Positions 49,106 through 60,176 of a stretch of 64,000 bases of DNA are shown piece after piece (the first letter of the stretch is position 1; each line of letters starts with the position of its first letter). The stretch comes from Diphasiastrum complanatum. Taxonomy: Eukaryota; Streptophyta; Lycopodiopsida; Lycopodiales; Lycopodiaceae. The stretch is from the NCBI GenBank assembly GCA_029204225.1, contig CM055100.1, forward strand, positions 60,173,008-60,237,007. Reading direction: 5' to 3'. The position numbers and the translations under genes were made by a program. The notes beneath the pieces are model-generated. The model was not told the origin of the DNA, made no database searches, and was given only the letters and a program-made list of their open reading frames with translations.

Positions 49106-49853
49106 GTAAATGAATCAAACTACAATAAATCAATATGAATAGATCTAGCATTCCTTACTTTTGTAATGTTTATGTCGCATTGAAAAATCCTCCCGCCTCA
49201 TATTTCACTATAAGCATACAATGATTTTTCTACCTCTCCCGCTTCAGTTTTTGCATTGAGCACGCCAAGATTTTCAGTCTTAAAGCTCTAGTCCCGAATT
49301 TTGATACGAGCATGAAGAGAAATTATTACATCTCGTGCTAACTAACTATTGTCTGAAGTTAACCATACTAGTTAAATGTTGAGCAAGGCCGAAAACTCAA
49401 ATAACGACGACCAAAAGTTACTGGTTTTCATTCTCTCTCTACGTAACCTCTCTCTAAAGTGAAATTTCTTAAAGGGCCCATTTTGAGCCCATATTTCCCC
49501 TAATGTTACTCACTCTATCACAGGAAGTCAGTGAGAATTTTCTGTGGAAGTAAAATTTGATGCTCCACAAGAATGTGAGTAGTTTCCACCAAAGACATCC
49601 CTCTGCAATCAACGACTATCTTGATAGCAAACTGTGATTCAACTGATAGTGCGATTGACTACTGCAGAAGTTTGTTGAATTGTTGTCTCTGCAATCACTG
49701 ATTTAGAGTTTCAAAACTGAGATTGGATATCCTACAGAAGTAAGAATGTTTCAAGCGATGGTTTTCCACAGAACTATGACTGATATTCCCTGTAGAGAGG
49801 CGAGTGGATATTGCCACATAGATCGGCTTCGTTGTAGTGACTCTCCATTCCTG
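49106..49853. other. No gene seen
   Basis: Short frames only, and no match to other parts of the window was noticed. Confidence 0.5.
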
Positions 49854-51229
49854 GATTCTCACTCTCTGATGGAAAAAATGTGGTCTTCTTTAGTGGTGGA
49901 TAGAAAAATCATAAATGAAATTGCATACAGGTTGTACATGCCACCAATTGTATGAGACAGCTTGCAAGCAGGTCTGATAGGCCAAAACAATTGATATGTG
50001 CCTGTTGACAATGATTACATGTGTAGACAGCCTCAGAAAAATGATGGGTGGGTTGTAGAGGCCTGGAACAGGCCGCAGCAAATCTATAGATGGCCGTAGA
50101 TCTAGTAGGCTGGTTTGAATCGACAGTAGGAGGAACTGTAGGCAACCAAAACTAGTAGACAGGCAGGTGGGCAGTATTGGTAGCCAGCGAGGCAACAAGA
50201 GGCTATGGGAGGTCGTAGACAGAGGGCAGATCCACAGCAGGGCCTGCAACTATTCGAAATGAGACTAATGTAGCCGATAGACTACCTCTCTGCATCTGCA
50301 TGTTGATCTTGTTGGTCCTTCCCCTTTACAAAAACTCTTGCATTCCTCTTCTTTGAATCCATCGACAACTCTGTAGGAGTCACCAATGCCTCTCCACACA
50401 TCACTTACTTGCTTTGCTTCTGCTCATCCTAGCAGCTTCCTCATTCTCTTACTACACTCAACACATGCACACAAACATTCAAGCACCTCATGCTAAAATA
50501 CTCCATTCAAATTGAGCAAATCATGATCATTGCGCCATCACTCTTCCGCTTGAAACAAGTAATTGAACTCTTGTTACATATTCAAATCGTTAACTAACCT
50601 CACCATTGTTATATTCCAACCATCAAAAGAAACCCTGCTCCAAACTCTCAAACTTTCAACCAATCCACTCAACCATTTCTATTTATCAAACCAACCACAC
50701 ATAAGTGTCAAACTCAATCTTCACGAATCAAACAAACATTCCACATTTTAAGCAATTAACATGGAACAAAGTACCCACACACTAACATTCAATCATTCCC
50801 AAGCCTAACCTCACTCCCAGACACCCAATTGTAAACACTATGAACCTTTAATCAAACATGACATGGGGCAAGTAACCTCAAATCTCTCTTAAGCAATTAA
50901 TATTAACCAAATACCTCTCAAGATATAGTATACTACGTCCTCAATTGACAATACTAGCACGGGATACAACAAGACCACCAGACACACAAAGTGAAGTTAT
51001 CTTCCCACATCCCATACAAAGCACTAGTATTGAGCAATAAGAAAGTAGGCATACCAAATCTCATTCTCAAACTTATCAACCTTCAATCAACAACCCAAAT
51101 GCATTCCAAGTCACATGACTTCTAACTAACTCTCAACAAATGTAATAAAACTCTCAATCAACATGGCATTCAACTATCACATCAAACTTATCAACTCCAA
51201 CTCTCAAATCATTATTAACTCACTATCAC
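49854..51229 (-). repeat. Right arm of long inverted repeat
   Basis: Reverse complement of most of 40785-42541, 1376 bp long. Its outer end is CTCACTATCACA and its inner end is GATTCTCAC. No gene is supported inside. Confidence 0.85.
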
Positions 51230-52668
51230 ATCATTATCCACCTATATTCAACTATACAAAGAGTGGTCTCCTTTTATAGTAAATCCCAAGTGTCCCCCTT
51301 CAAAATGAGGCTTTCCCAATTTTTGTGCCCTTCGAGCCCTCGTTTACATTTGTCCAACACCCATTGGCAAGTACATCAAGTGGCCTCCATGAGGGTGTAG
51401 GGGTTGGTGCCATTTAAAGCCCTTTATTGGCTACCTCCAAATCTAGCCAAGATGCCCTCTTAGTCAAAAGCAAGAGAAGATATCTTTTAGGCCCTCTAGG
51501 CCCTCTAGGCCCTAAAGTCTTGTTTACATTTATTATCCAAAAGGTGGGTGAGGACTTTTGTCAAACCCCTACTCCACCTAAGGTGCCCGTCACTATCTTG
51601 GTCCTTGGTTTCTTTTAGTCCTTCAATTCCTTGGCCTTTCATTTGGTTTTTCCTTGTAGTATGCACGGCCCGCTGACCTTTTCTATTTGGTTTCTCGGGA
51701 TTACCGGATTTGCTTATTTTGCCCGTTTCTCGTATTTTGCCCAATTTTACCCATTAGTGTTTTTGCAAGTTTTCAGTATTGCCCATAATTCACAGCTTGG
51801 GTTTTGCCCGATAAACGTTTTTCTTTGATGGCTCTTTGACTGGGGTTGACTTTTTTGGCATTCCTGACTAGGGCTCCCACGACAACACGGTTGTGGATCA
51901 AGTTTAGTGGGCTCAACACCCTTGCTAGGTGATGCTAACCACAGTGAATTGTTGGGATGTCTTCAACAACTTCCTATCCAAAGGCCATCGATTGAGCCCT
52001 TAGGATCCATCTACAACCGAATTGGATTTGACCGCAACGTCTTTAAACAATTTGGTGTCTTCATACCTGCTAAAACCCACCTGTGACCTAAATGGCAAAT
52101 GCTCCCAATTCCAACAGATTTAAGGCAATGCCCACTTTCGGACCCATGCATGGAGGGATATGCAAATGCAAATCTCAAGATTGAAAATAGGATGATATGG
52201 ATGCAAGTCAACAGTATTGTGTCTAACATCGTGTCATTGATATGTGTGTGAATGCATACGCAATGAGGCTTTGATGCCCCAACTTTGAAACCGGTCCAGA
52301 TCGATAATCACCAACTTTTTTTTTTAGACATTCAACTTATACTCTTTAAGAACTGATTCAATGGGGAATAACCATTTCTCCTCTCTGTACTGACTCTTTT
52401 CTCAAGCCCTATATTCTGACAGTAGTCCATGTAGGACAACTTATTGTCCTAAAATCCAATACACAAGATGGTAGGAAGTACTAGTTTTCCGCTAGTCTAT
52501 GGAATCAATTAGGAAAATCGTCCTCACCTCTTATGGATGTGCAAGGCGTCACTCGTCCTCACAAATTGGTTCAAGATCTGATAGAGATGGATGAAGTCCT
52601 TTTCTTTTCTTTTCTTTTTTGGTTTTTTTTTGCTTTTACTTTTCTCTCAGTATTTCTTTCTCTCTTTT
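51230..52668. other. Gene-poor interval
   Basis: Contains a triplicated AGGCCCTCT word near 51490 and a T-rich run near 52600. No domain or element end was identified. Confidence 0.5.
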
Positions 52669-53656
52669 TTAGTTTTCTTTTTCTTTGTGGGTGGTTACAG
52701 TGCATTTCTGCACATTTCTGTTTGTTGGCTCTTCGACTCTTCGGTGTAATTGGGGTCCACTTCTGCCACATCCACAAGGGCTGGATCGGCACCTTCCAGG
52801 AACTTGAAATAAAACATCTTGTTTAGGGTTTTGTGTTCCTTTGAAGTTCTGTCCCACATTCGAAGATACAGTGCTAGGTCCACTCCTGACTTCATGGACT
52901 CATTGGGTTGTACCACCAATTGGTAAGGTGAATCTTGGTGGGTTTAGTCTAAGCGTCCCAAGGTTGTAGTAACCAATTCTGCAGGCGAGTAGGCATTAGT
53001 GGCCGGCCAATCTAATGATATCATCTTGGTGTGCGACAACAACTAAGAACCTACATAAGCTCTCGCAGGAATCTTTGTAGTTTTCAAAACTACCTGGGAT
53101 GAGTGCCCATGTGAATCTGAGGGCGGAACTCATGGATGGTCGTAGCTCAAAAGCCTGGACATCTAGCGGAAACTCCATGGGCGGTAGGTATAGATTGTAA
53201 GCATCGAAGTTCTTGTAGAACAGACTGTTTGACAAAATTTCCTTACAAGGTAAGCAGGTAAAGGGTTGCGGGAACTCTGAGGCCTGATTGATCCTCTTGC
53301 TATTTCTTTTCTCTGATATTCATGTAACTGCCTAACTAGCATGGCTACGGTAGTTTCGGTTGCAGCTAGTTCCACCTTGGTGTTGGCTATGATCTTTTCC
53401 TGCCCTTTATACCTCTCACTATGGCTTATCTGTCGTCTGTCACTAACCTCCTTGAGGTCATTGTACTTCTGCTTCCAGATATCTCGCTCCTTATTGGGGC
53501 TAACCAGCTCGTTAGTAGCTCCGATTCGTAAATTCTTTTGTTTTTCAATTCTTCTTTCAAATGTTGGATCTCTATGTCGGTCTTCTGTCCTTTCTTCAGT
53601 ATGAACCTCATCAGTTTTCTATGGGGGTTGGTCGGGCTGATTACTACTATGTGCAT
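52669..53656 (-). pseudogene. Unknown coiled-coil reading frame, broken
   Basis: On the minus strand, 53656-53426 encodes a charged helix (IEIQHLKEELKNKRIYESELL) likely to form a coiled coil. Then, in a shifted frame, 53375-52996 encodes YKNFDAYNLYLPPMEF, ALIPGSFENYKDSCESLC and HQDDIIRL. A further frame carries FKFLEGADPALVDVAEVDP. The pieces lie in consistent order downstream of the RNase H. I do not recognise the family. It may be an accessory ORF of the same gypsy-like element. Confidence 0.35.
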
Positions 53657-53923
53657 CTTCTATACTCTTTTTAGCAGTGAATTCCATCACCTGTGTTTTA
53701 GCATTTATGTACATGAATATACAATTTGTTGAATGTACAAAAATTCTTTAAATTGTACGCCCCTCTCCCCTTTCATGTGTATCTGTTAGGTTCGTGCTAG
53801 GGTAGAGATTTTACTATGTACTTAGGTTGTGTGCATTAACCCATGGGTTATGCTACTATGGTGTGACCTAAAACAAGTTCTAGATAGTTCATGGATCATC
53901 AGCTGATGTAATTGGGCTAGGAG

Positions 53924-54490
53924 TTAGGGATTCTCTAGATCTACTTGGTTTATCAAACTTCTGATCCACCGAACTCCATACCATACTTTTAGGACTATCC
54001 ATAGCTCCGCAGCAATGATTATGGGCGAATTGACTACCCTATCTGGCTCACATTGCCAGTAATGATCGTGGTCGTAGGCTATCGTAGCTAGACTATCAGC
54101 ACGTTGGTTCTGTGCTCGTGGAATATGCATCCATTCGACGTGGGAAAACTCTTTAGTGTATTTGTTGATGGCAATTGCATAGGCCTGTAAGCTCCGTCTT
54201 TTGAGTCGGTATACGCCAGTCATACCTTGAATTAGGAGTTGTGAATCTCCCATAATTCGGAGGTTGCCTATAGTTTGTGCAACTCGCATGGTCATTTGTA
54301 GACCGATTAGAAGGGATTTTTATTCGGCAATGTTGTTCGTGATTCCTTTCTCTAATAGGACTCCTATACTGGCTAGTTCAGTCCCATTGGGATTCTGCAA
54401 TACTGCTCCTATGGCACCTTCTCTATTCAAATGTCTACAGGCTCCGTCTACCTTCAACGTATACGTCCCAAGTTCCTGGGTGAGTTCCAT
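53924..54490 (-). pseudogene. RNase H type I (archaeal-like or gypsy extra RNase H)
   Basis: The ATG at 54490 opens MELTQELGTYTLKVDGA. The four acidic catalytic positions are visible: Asp of KVDGA, Glu of NNIAE, Asp of IMGDSQLL and Asp of RADSLA. One stop (TAA) follows NNIAE directly, where Tyr or Phe is usual. The remaining 123 codons are open to 53924, and the segment HIPRAQNQRADSLA is typical. Plant Tat-type gypsy elements carry such a second RNase H between RT/RNase H and integrase, but neither RT nor integrase is recognised next to it. It could equally be a decayed stand-alone RNase H-like gene. Confidence 0.75.
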
Positions 54491-55044
54491 ATCACAACAA
54501 TAATCTTTTTGTATTTTTCTCGATTTTATGGATTTTTGTTTGGGTTTTTCACACCATTCCGTTCAACATATATGTACAGGGTCACTAGGGCTACTTTTGA
54601 TTCTTTGATTGTTCCCAGTATTCATGATGCTTCTAGGTCGTTCACTTCGATCCCTGAAAAGGTGAACAGGAAAGGTGTTACATACTTTACAGGTGACTTC
54701 GGCTCTTTTTTTAACTATGGTAAGCTTTTATCTTATTTATGTTGGTTCGGTGCTTAAAAATTTCACCCATTCAACTCTGCTAGCTTAACCATTAGCCCTG
54801 ACCCTAGAATTTGAACCTACGTCGGAATACATTAAATTTTTAATAAGTGGCCTCCTCGAATAATCATTAAACAAATGATAAATGGATATCATTGAAAAAT
54901 GTGTACGAGGAGAATTATTACAATCTCTCATCCTATTTAAGCATAGTAAAGACGAGGTTTTTTCTTTCGAGATAATGTTCATTCTGAACATTTTCATTAG
55001 TCGTTCATATGGCGCACCAATATAATTTTTCTACGTATCACAGT
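54491..55044. other. No gene seen
   Basis: Short frames of both strands without domains. Confidence 0.45.
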
Positions 55045-55630
55045 TATCGGATCAGCGCGCCTGACAGAAGATGGTTATTCTCCATTTGAACTGCACAAGT
55101 TAAATTGCTATTGCAGGAAGAAAAAAAATTGAAATTTTGGAAACTATTGGACCCCATTATGCATGCTCAAAGCTTGATTCGGTAGACTCTTCCATACTAT
55201 CCAAGATTACGCAAAATTTATCGAGTCAAGCTCTGATCATTCATATTCCGTCCAATATCAGTTCAGCGCGCGAGAATAGCACCTCTGGTTTTCAAATGTT
55301 GTATATGCGCATCGATTAGCTATCGGGTGAAATACTGGCTATCGGATCAACGCACCTTTGGAGGAAAACAATGATTTTTCACTTGGACTACGTGCGTTGA
55401 ATCGCTATTATAGGAAAAACTATTTTGAAAAATTTTTAAAATTATTGGAGGGTATTTTGTATGATCAAAGTTTGATTCGGTAGACTCGTCATACTGTCCG
55501 AAGCTAAGGAGAATCTATCGAATCAAGCTTTGATCATTCATATTATTTTCCAATATCGGTTCAACACGCGAGAATAGCCTCTCTGGTTTTCACATGCAGT
55601 ACAGTGCGCGTCGATTTGGTATTGGGTGAA
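55045..55630. repeat. ~295-bp diverged tandem duplication
   Basis: Two units start with TATCGGATCA(G/A)CGC at 55045 and 55340. They share ATTGCTATT.., GATTCGGTAGACTC, CAAGCT(C/T)TGATCATTCATAT, CAATATC(A/G)GTTCA and GCGAGAATAGC..CTCTGGTTTTCA, about 70-75 percent identical by eye. Non-coding. Confidence 0.85.
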
Positions 55631-56167
55631 ATTATAATGGGGTCTGGAATTTTATGAAATTATAATGATTGGATATAAAAAAAATCAGATATTTATAGCT
55701 TAACATTGTCAATTTCAGCAATAAATTGTAGATGTGACCATACTTTTGTAGCTTTAATTGTATATGTGATCATAATTTAGTTGAAAATAATTCTGTTTTA
55801 TTCAATATCGACTAATCATTTTGATGAGTAGAAAGATATTTAGTTTGATTTGATTGACAAGCCTCGAAAAAATCATCATCGTAATTTGAGCCCAACCCAC
55901 GACGTTTGCAATCATTTCGGATTTTCTCTATATATATCAATGGACGACGGTGAAATTTTTTTGCTTAAAGTTCTTACAGTTTTCTACATCTATGCAATAG
56001 CGATTTAGCGCGTTCGAACAAACTTCCTACGAACCGCAATTACTCACGCGTGTCCATCCGCTACCAGCTATCGATTTTGAAGAGCTCAGGTATCGGTTCG
56101 ACGCTCTCTACCTGACTTTTGATCCTGGGTTCTCCTTCTTCGCGCGATGATATGATATTGGACATTA

Positions 56168-56633
56168 ATGGCACAGACCAAGCAAACTACATGAGGCCAT
56201 CCTAGTGGAATACTAATCTCAGGAGCGGGACAGGGAAGTCCACCACCACCTCCTCCTAGGCAAGGGGCAAAAGAAGAGACCCACCCTGGCTCAAGGATAT
56301 TCGGAAGCTACAGAAGACAAATAATCTTCTGATTCTGAAAGCTCACATACAGAGATTCATCAAGCAGGTTACAAAAAGTCTATATGCAGATGTGAGATGG
56401 ACGGTAATGGCAATTGAGGTGCTGCACACTACATATGAGGATTTCCAAGTGAAATTTTTTCAAATACTATTGTTGCAATTGTCCATGCCAAGAGGGTGAC
56501 CATCATGCCCAAGGATTTCAACATTGTGTTCAGTCTTCGGGACACGTATGACAAATTTGCAGAATACTTTAGACCTGCTCCCTCCTCTCCTCCAAAACAA
56601 TATTCAGAGAGGAGAAAACGAAAGCAAATTTGA
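56168..56633 (+). pseudogene. Histone H3 / CENH3-like processed pseudogene
   Basis: The ATG at 56168 begins MAQTKQTT then TGA, close to the H3 N-terminus. After a Pro-rich divergent tail, the frame from 56260 reads KRRDPPWLKDIRKLQKTNNLL, matching the H3 alphaN helix region. IQRFIKQV, VRWTVMAIEVL and YEDFQVKFF follow (alpha1, loop 1, alpha2). A one-base frameshift near 56460 leads to AIVHAKRVTIMPKDF, nearly identical to the H3 alpha3 signature. The NNLL, RWT and EDF choices resemble plant centromeric H3 more than canonical H3, although loop 1 has canonical length. No introns interrupt the fold region, while CENH3 genes normally have several, so a retrocopy is likely. The similarity fades after MPKDF, and an unrelated tail runs to the stop at 56631. 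At least one stop and one or two frameshifts make it non-functional. Confidence 0.75.
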
Positions 56634-56739
56634 TCATCCCGGCTTGTTATTCGTATACAGAGCGAGAGTGTTTCAAAGAAGAGGAGGTCTCTTGACCCTC
56701 CAAATAAAGTGAGGGATTTTTCCAAGCCATCTCCTCTGG

Positions 56740-56885
56740 ATGGAATTCTTTCTTCTAGGCATTCTCCTCTCAATTCTCCTCCTAAGTCTCCTTCTCCTTC
56801 TCTTGGAACTCCATCTTTACCTTCTCCTGCTAAATCTTCCTCTCCTAATAAATCTCCTCCTCCTATATCTCCTTCTCCTACCCCC
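56740..56885 (+). repeat. TCTCCT-rich low-complexity tract
   Basis: Degenerate TCTCCT/CCTTCT hexamers encode a Pro/Ser-rich segment (frame open 56709-57143, no ATG at its start). The complement gives Gly/Glu-rich frames. It may be the C-terminal part of an unrecognised pseudogene, but I see no domain. Confidence 0.6.
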
Positions 56886-57143
56886 ATAAATATTAGTTTC
56901 CCTCCACTTGTTCTAGGAAACGATTTAAATGATTTTGTTAATGTAAAGTTAGAATCAATTTTGAATGAAAATTCTTTTTCTGGTTTATCTGTATTACTTC
57001 CATCACCCCCTGCACTTGTCTTTGTAAATACTCCTCAATATATACAGTATGACCAATTGTTAAACACATATTTTAAAGGTTTAGGTCCTCGATACAGTTT
57101 TAGAATGCTGAAGACTAATGCTGGTCTCCCCTTTCTAGTTTAG

Positions 57144-58077
57144 ATACAGGTGAATTAGAAAGTAGGGATAAAATGCTAGGTGACAATGTAGGAGGTGGGG
57201 CCATTCAGTATTGGATGGAGTTTTTCCAGACCCCCATTGTTTGTAGATGTAGCATTGTTTCCCCTTCAATTCATGGCTGCATTTGATTTTCCTGATTTCA
57301 AAAGTTTGCACGATAATATACTCCAATACGTCAGACTGGGGACTCCAATTCTCATGCTGCATACATAACAAAGTGTCTTTTTTTTCAGATTTTATTATGT
57401 TGAATTTTTTCATATGAATTTTGATTTCACATTGATTCTCATTAATTTATTGTTTTTCGATTGCAGTGATCATGGAGCTTATATGTTTACATCAATGATG
57501 AGGGTGTGTGTAATCCAATTTGTTTAAAGATGAACTCTATACACACACTCACAAATTGCCAGGAGCCATATCTAGAAAATACTAGAACTCTTTCCAGTGC
57601 CAAGTGCAAAGCATATACGGAGCTAAAAATTGTTGATACAGAGGTAAAAATTTATCAATATCGGTTCGACACACTCTTGTAGTTATTGTTTGGCTTCTTT
57701 TCATAATGTGCGCACTGATTCGATATTCAAAAAATATTTTTTGATATCGGTTCAACACGCCTTGTTTCCATTGTAGATCTAATTATAACATCCTGCACAT
57801 TGATCTGATATCTCATAATGTTAAAATTTGGATTCTGCAGTCCTCCCAACAGGTTGATTCTGTCAGCTGTGGTGGGTATACCATATGCAATGCCAAACAC
57901 TTTTTTTAATTGCTTGCACTACAAGATGGACTCTTCCAAATCTGGAAGAGTGTAATCTTCGATTAGATAACTTTTAATTGTGTTTTGTTTTTTTTTCTAA
58001 TTCAAATTGATATTGACTGATCTTTGATTAATTACATTTAACTATGTTTATGTTTTTTTTTTAGTTTAAATGCCCGA
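57144..58077. other. Non-coding interval with TATCGG motifs
   Basis: No gene. Two further copies of the TATCGGTTC(G/A)ACAC motif occur at 57659 and 57745. Confidence 0.5.
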
Positions 58078-58860
58078 AGGTCTCTCAATGGAGATAATGC
58101 ACTTCATGCAGGAGACCATAAAGCTTGTGATTGAAAATTCATATCCAGTTTCAGTAGCCAAGTGTTCTCCACCCAAGCTACTTTTTACCGGAGAAATGGA
58201 TTTAGAGATCATAGATAGTTGATACTGATTAAATATTTGTCTCACTTGATGTGGATGAGACACCATGTATAGATTCATTCATCTTCAATTTCTACGGTTT
58301 TCCGACATGTTTGTTTTTCATAGCCTTGGTCTGCCTTGCTTTACCTTGGATTTTTTTGGGTAAGTTCAGAATGATGATTCGATCGATACCTTTGCCAGCA
58401 ACCAATCCAAACATGCGACATAACTTCACTTAGATTTGTTGTAGCAAAGCTTTGATTAGATCATCATCTGAACATATCCAAATATGCCAAGACAAGGGAC
58501 AATACGGGACCAGGGCAATGAAGACCAAAAATACAACCGATATATACGAGACATCAACAAGGGCAAGCGTCGATTCAAAATCTGATTGTAGTGGTCACTG
58601 GAGTTTAAGTGACTGAAGACCTCCCCAATGGAGATATGCATTTCCTGCAGGAAACAATGAATCTTGTTATCAAAAACTCATATATCCAGTTGCAATTAAA
58701 TTGTGTCTTGCACCATGGCATATGGAGATCATAGAAATGAAAGAGCCTCGTAGTAAAAAAGTGGTTCATATATTTTCAAAAATGATGCATACAAAAAAAT
58801 TGTATTACATAATACAAAATTCCATAGTTCATAATCCATGGATCTTCAATTTCGATGGAT
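58078..58860 (+). repeat. Diverged direct duplication (~530-bp offset)
   Basis: A frame near 58078 reads GLSMEIMHFMQETIKLVIENSY, and near 58610 EDLPNGDMHFLQETMNLVIKNSY. Downstream both have CTTCAATTTC(T/G)A(C/T)GG. The two units are two copies of one unknown coding-like module. No domain was recognised. Confidence 0.55.
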
Positions 58861-58899
58861 GTTCCAATGTCTTTGCATTTTATATGTTTCTCATGCCTT

Positions 58900-60176
58900 A
58901 CTCTTACCATGCACAAGAGAAAATTGTTTTAGTTAATATCTTTTATGCAACTGATTCACTTAGAAATAGAAAAAGGATATTTTTATATGGCATAACGTAC
59001 ATTTACACCATTCAATCGAAATTGATAGTACTGAGGTAGATCGAATTGCAACATGTCTAGTTCTGATAAAAAAATGATTGAGACACCAATCTTCCTCAAC
59101 CTCAACCATTGCAAGAATGTTGTCATTTCTTTTCACTGTTATTTGAAGTTGCTCTTGATGGTTTATACCAAAATCTTGATCAAGTGGCTTTCCAAACATT
59201 TTTGTATTTAATCCATCTTCTATAATACAGCAGCAAAGTGAGCATTTGTTTTTCGATGTGATATCTAAATGTCATGGATGAGTAACATACTCTGCACTCA
59301 ACTTGTTGATTTTGTTTTGAATCCCAACCACCATCCAATAGCTCGGCAATTATATCAGCACTCAAGTCCTTACAAATAAACATTGTTTTCGTTCTTCGAA
59401 CATTCCATTTGGAAAAAAAATCAACAAAAATAGTAAAAGGTAGATACCAAATTAATCTATTATTCTTTGACCCAGTGCTACATTTTAATATACTCTAAAT
59501 ATCAATATATAACCTAGATCGGAAACTTTTTGAAATTGCTGCATCAAAAGAAATCCATTCCTCACTCGAAAAATCTGGTAGAGGATATGGCTCTAATCTA
59601 CCACTAAACCATTTTTATCAGGAAAATAGGTGTGATCATAAAAAAAAACTCCTAAAAGTGATTTTGGAGAATGACCTTTATATTGTAAAATACCAATATC
59701 CGAATGTATGGCATCGATTATTCCTGCAATCGATTGAACCGTTTGCCATTCAACAAAATTTGATGGATACAAATCTGCAAAACCAACAAAAACATCTCAA
59801 GAAAAATATAATTTAAAAAAAATGCTAACTCTAAAGAAATTAAATTTGAAAACTTACAATTGCATTTCCTTCTATCATTTGGATTCAGATCATGAATGTT
59901 GAGCTCATTGTGAAGATAAGCATGTTGAACTAAAACTTCCGTGATAGATTGACCGGCAGGTGATACTTTAAAATCCATTATTATGCCTTTCCAAGAGCTT
60001 CTATTTATGTTATCCGATCTTTTTCTTTTTCGGAATGAGCCTTTTGCAGAGGGATGCATCAAGATCCATTGACATTTTCGATATATTCTTGGTATCCATT
60101 GATCTTCTGCATTTTTTTCATTGCAAATATTGATTGCATCAATGGTTCCTCTTGGTCTCCGATTATGTGTAGCCAT
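58900..60176 (-). pseudogene. Unknown conserved gene family (copy 2), with intron
   Basis: Exon 1 runs from the ATG at 60176 to 59858 (106 codons plus one base; basic, with RKRKRSDNINRSSWKG). A GTAAGT donor at 59857 and a TTTTGCAG acceptor at 59775 bound an 83-bp intron that keeps the frame. Exon 2 (from 59774) reads VQSIAGIIDAIHSDIGILQY and KGHSPKSLL, aligning with the fragment at 30361-30800. After a stop near 59595 the alignment continues in other frames (PLPDFSSEEW, ISKSFRSRL, then FVDFFSKW and FICKDLSADIIAELLDGGW near 59340). A last piece reads NDNILAMVEVEEDW near 59100. Splice sites and cross-copy conservation show a genuine spliced gene family, here decayed. Function is unknown. Confidence 0.6.

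Noticed and set aside
56429-56887. Gly/Glu-rich minus-strand ORF of 152 codons
   Set aside because: It is the complement of the TCTCCT-rich tract and of the histone-like sequence. Composition explains it.
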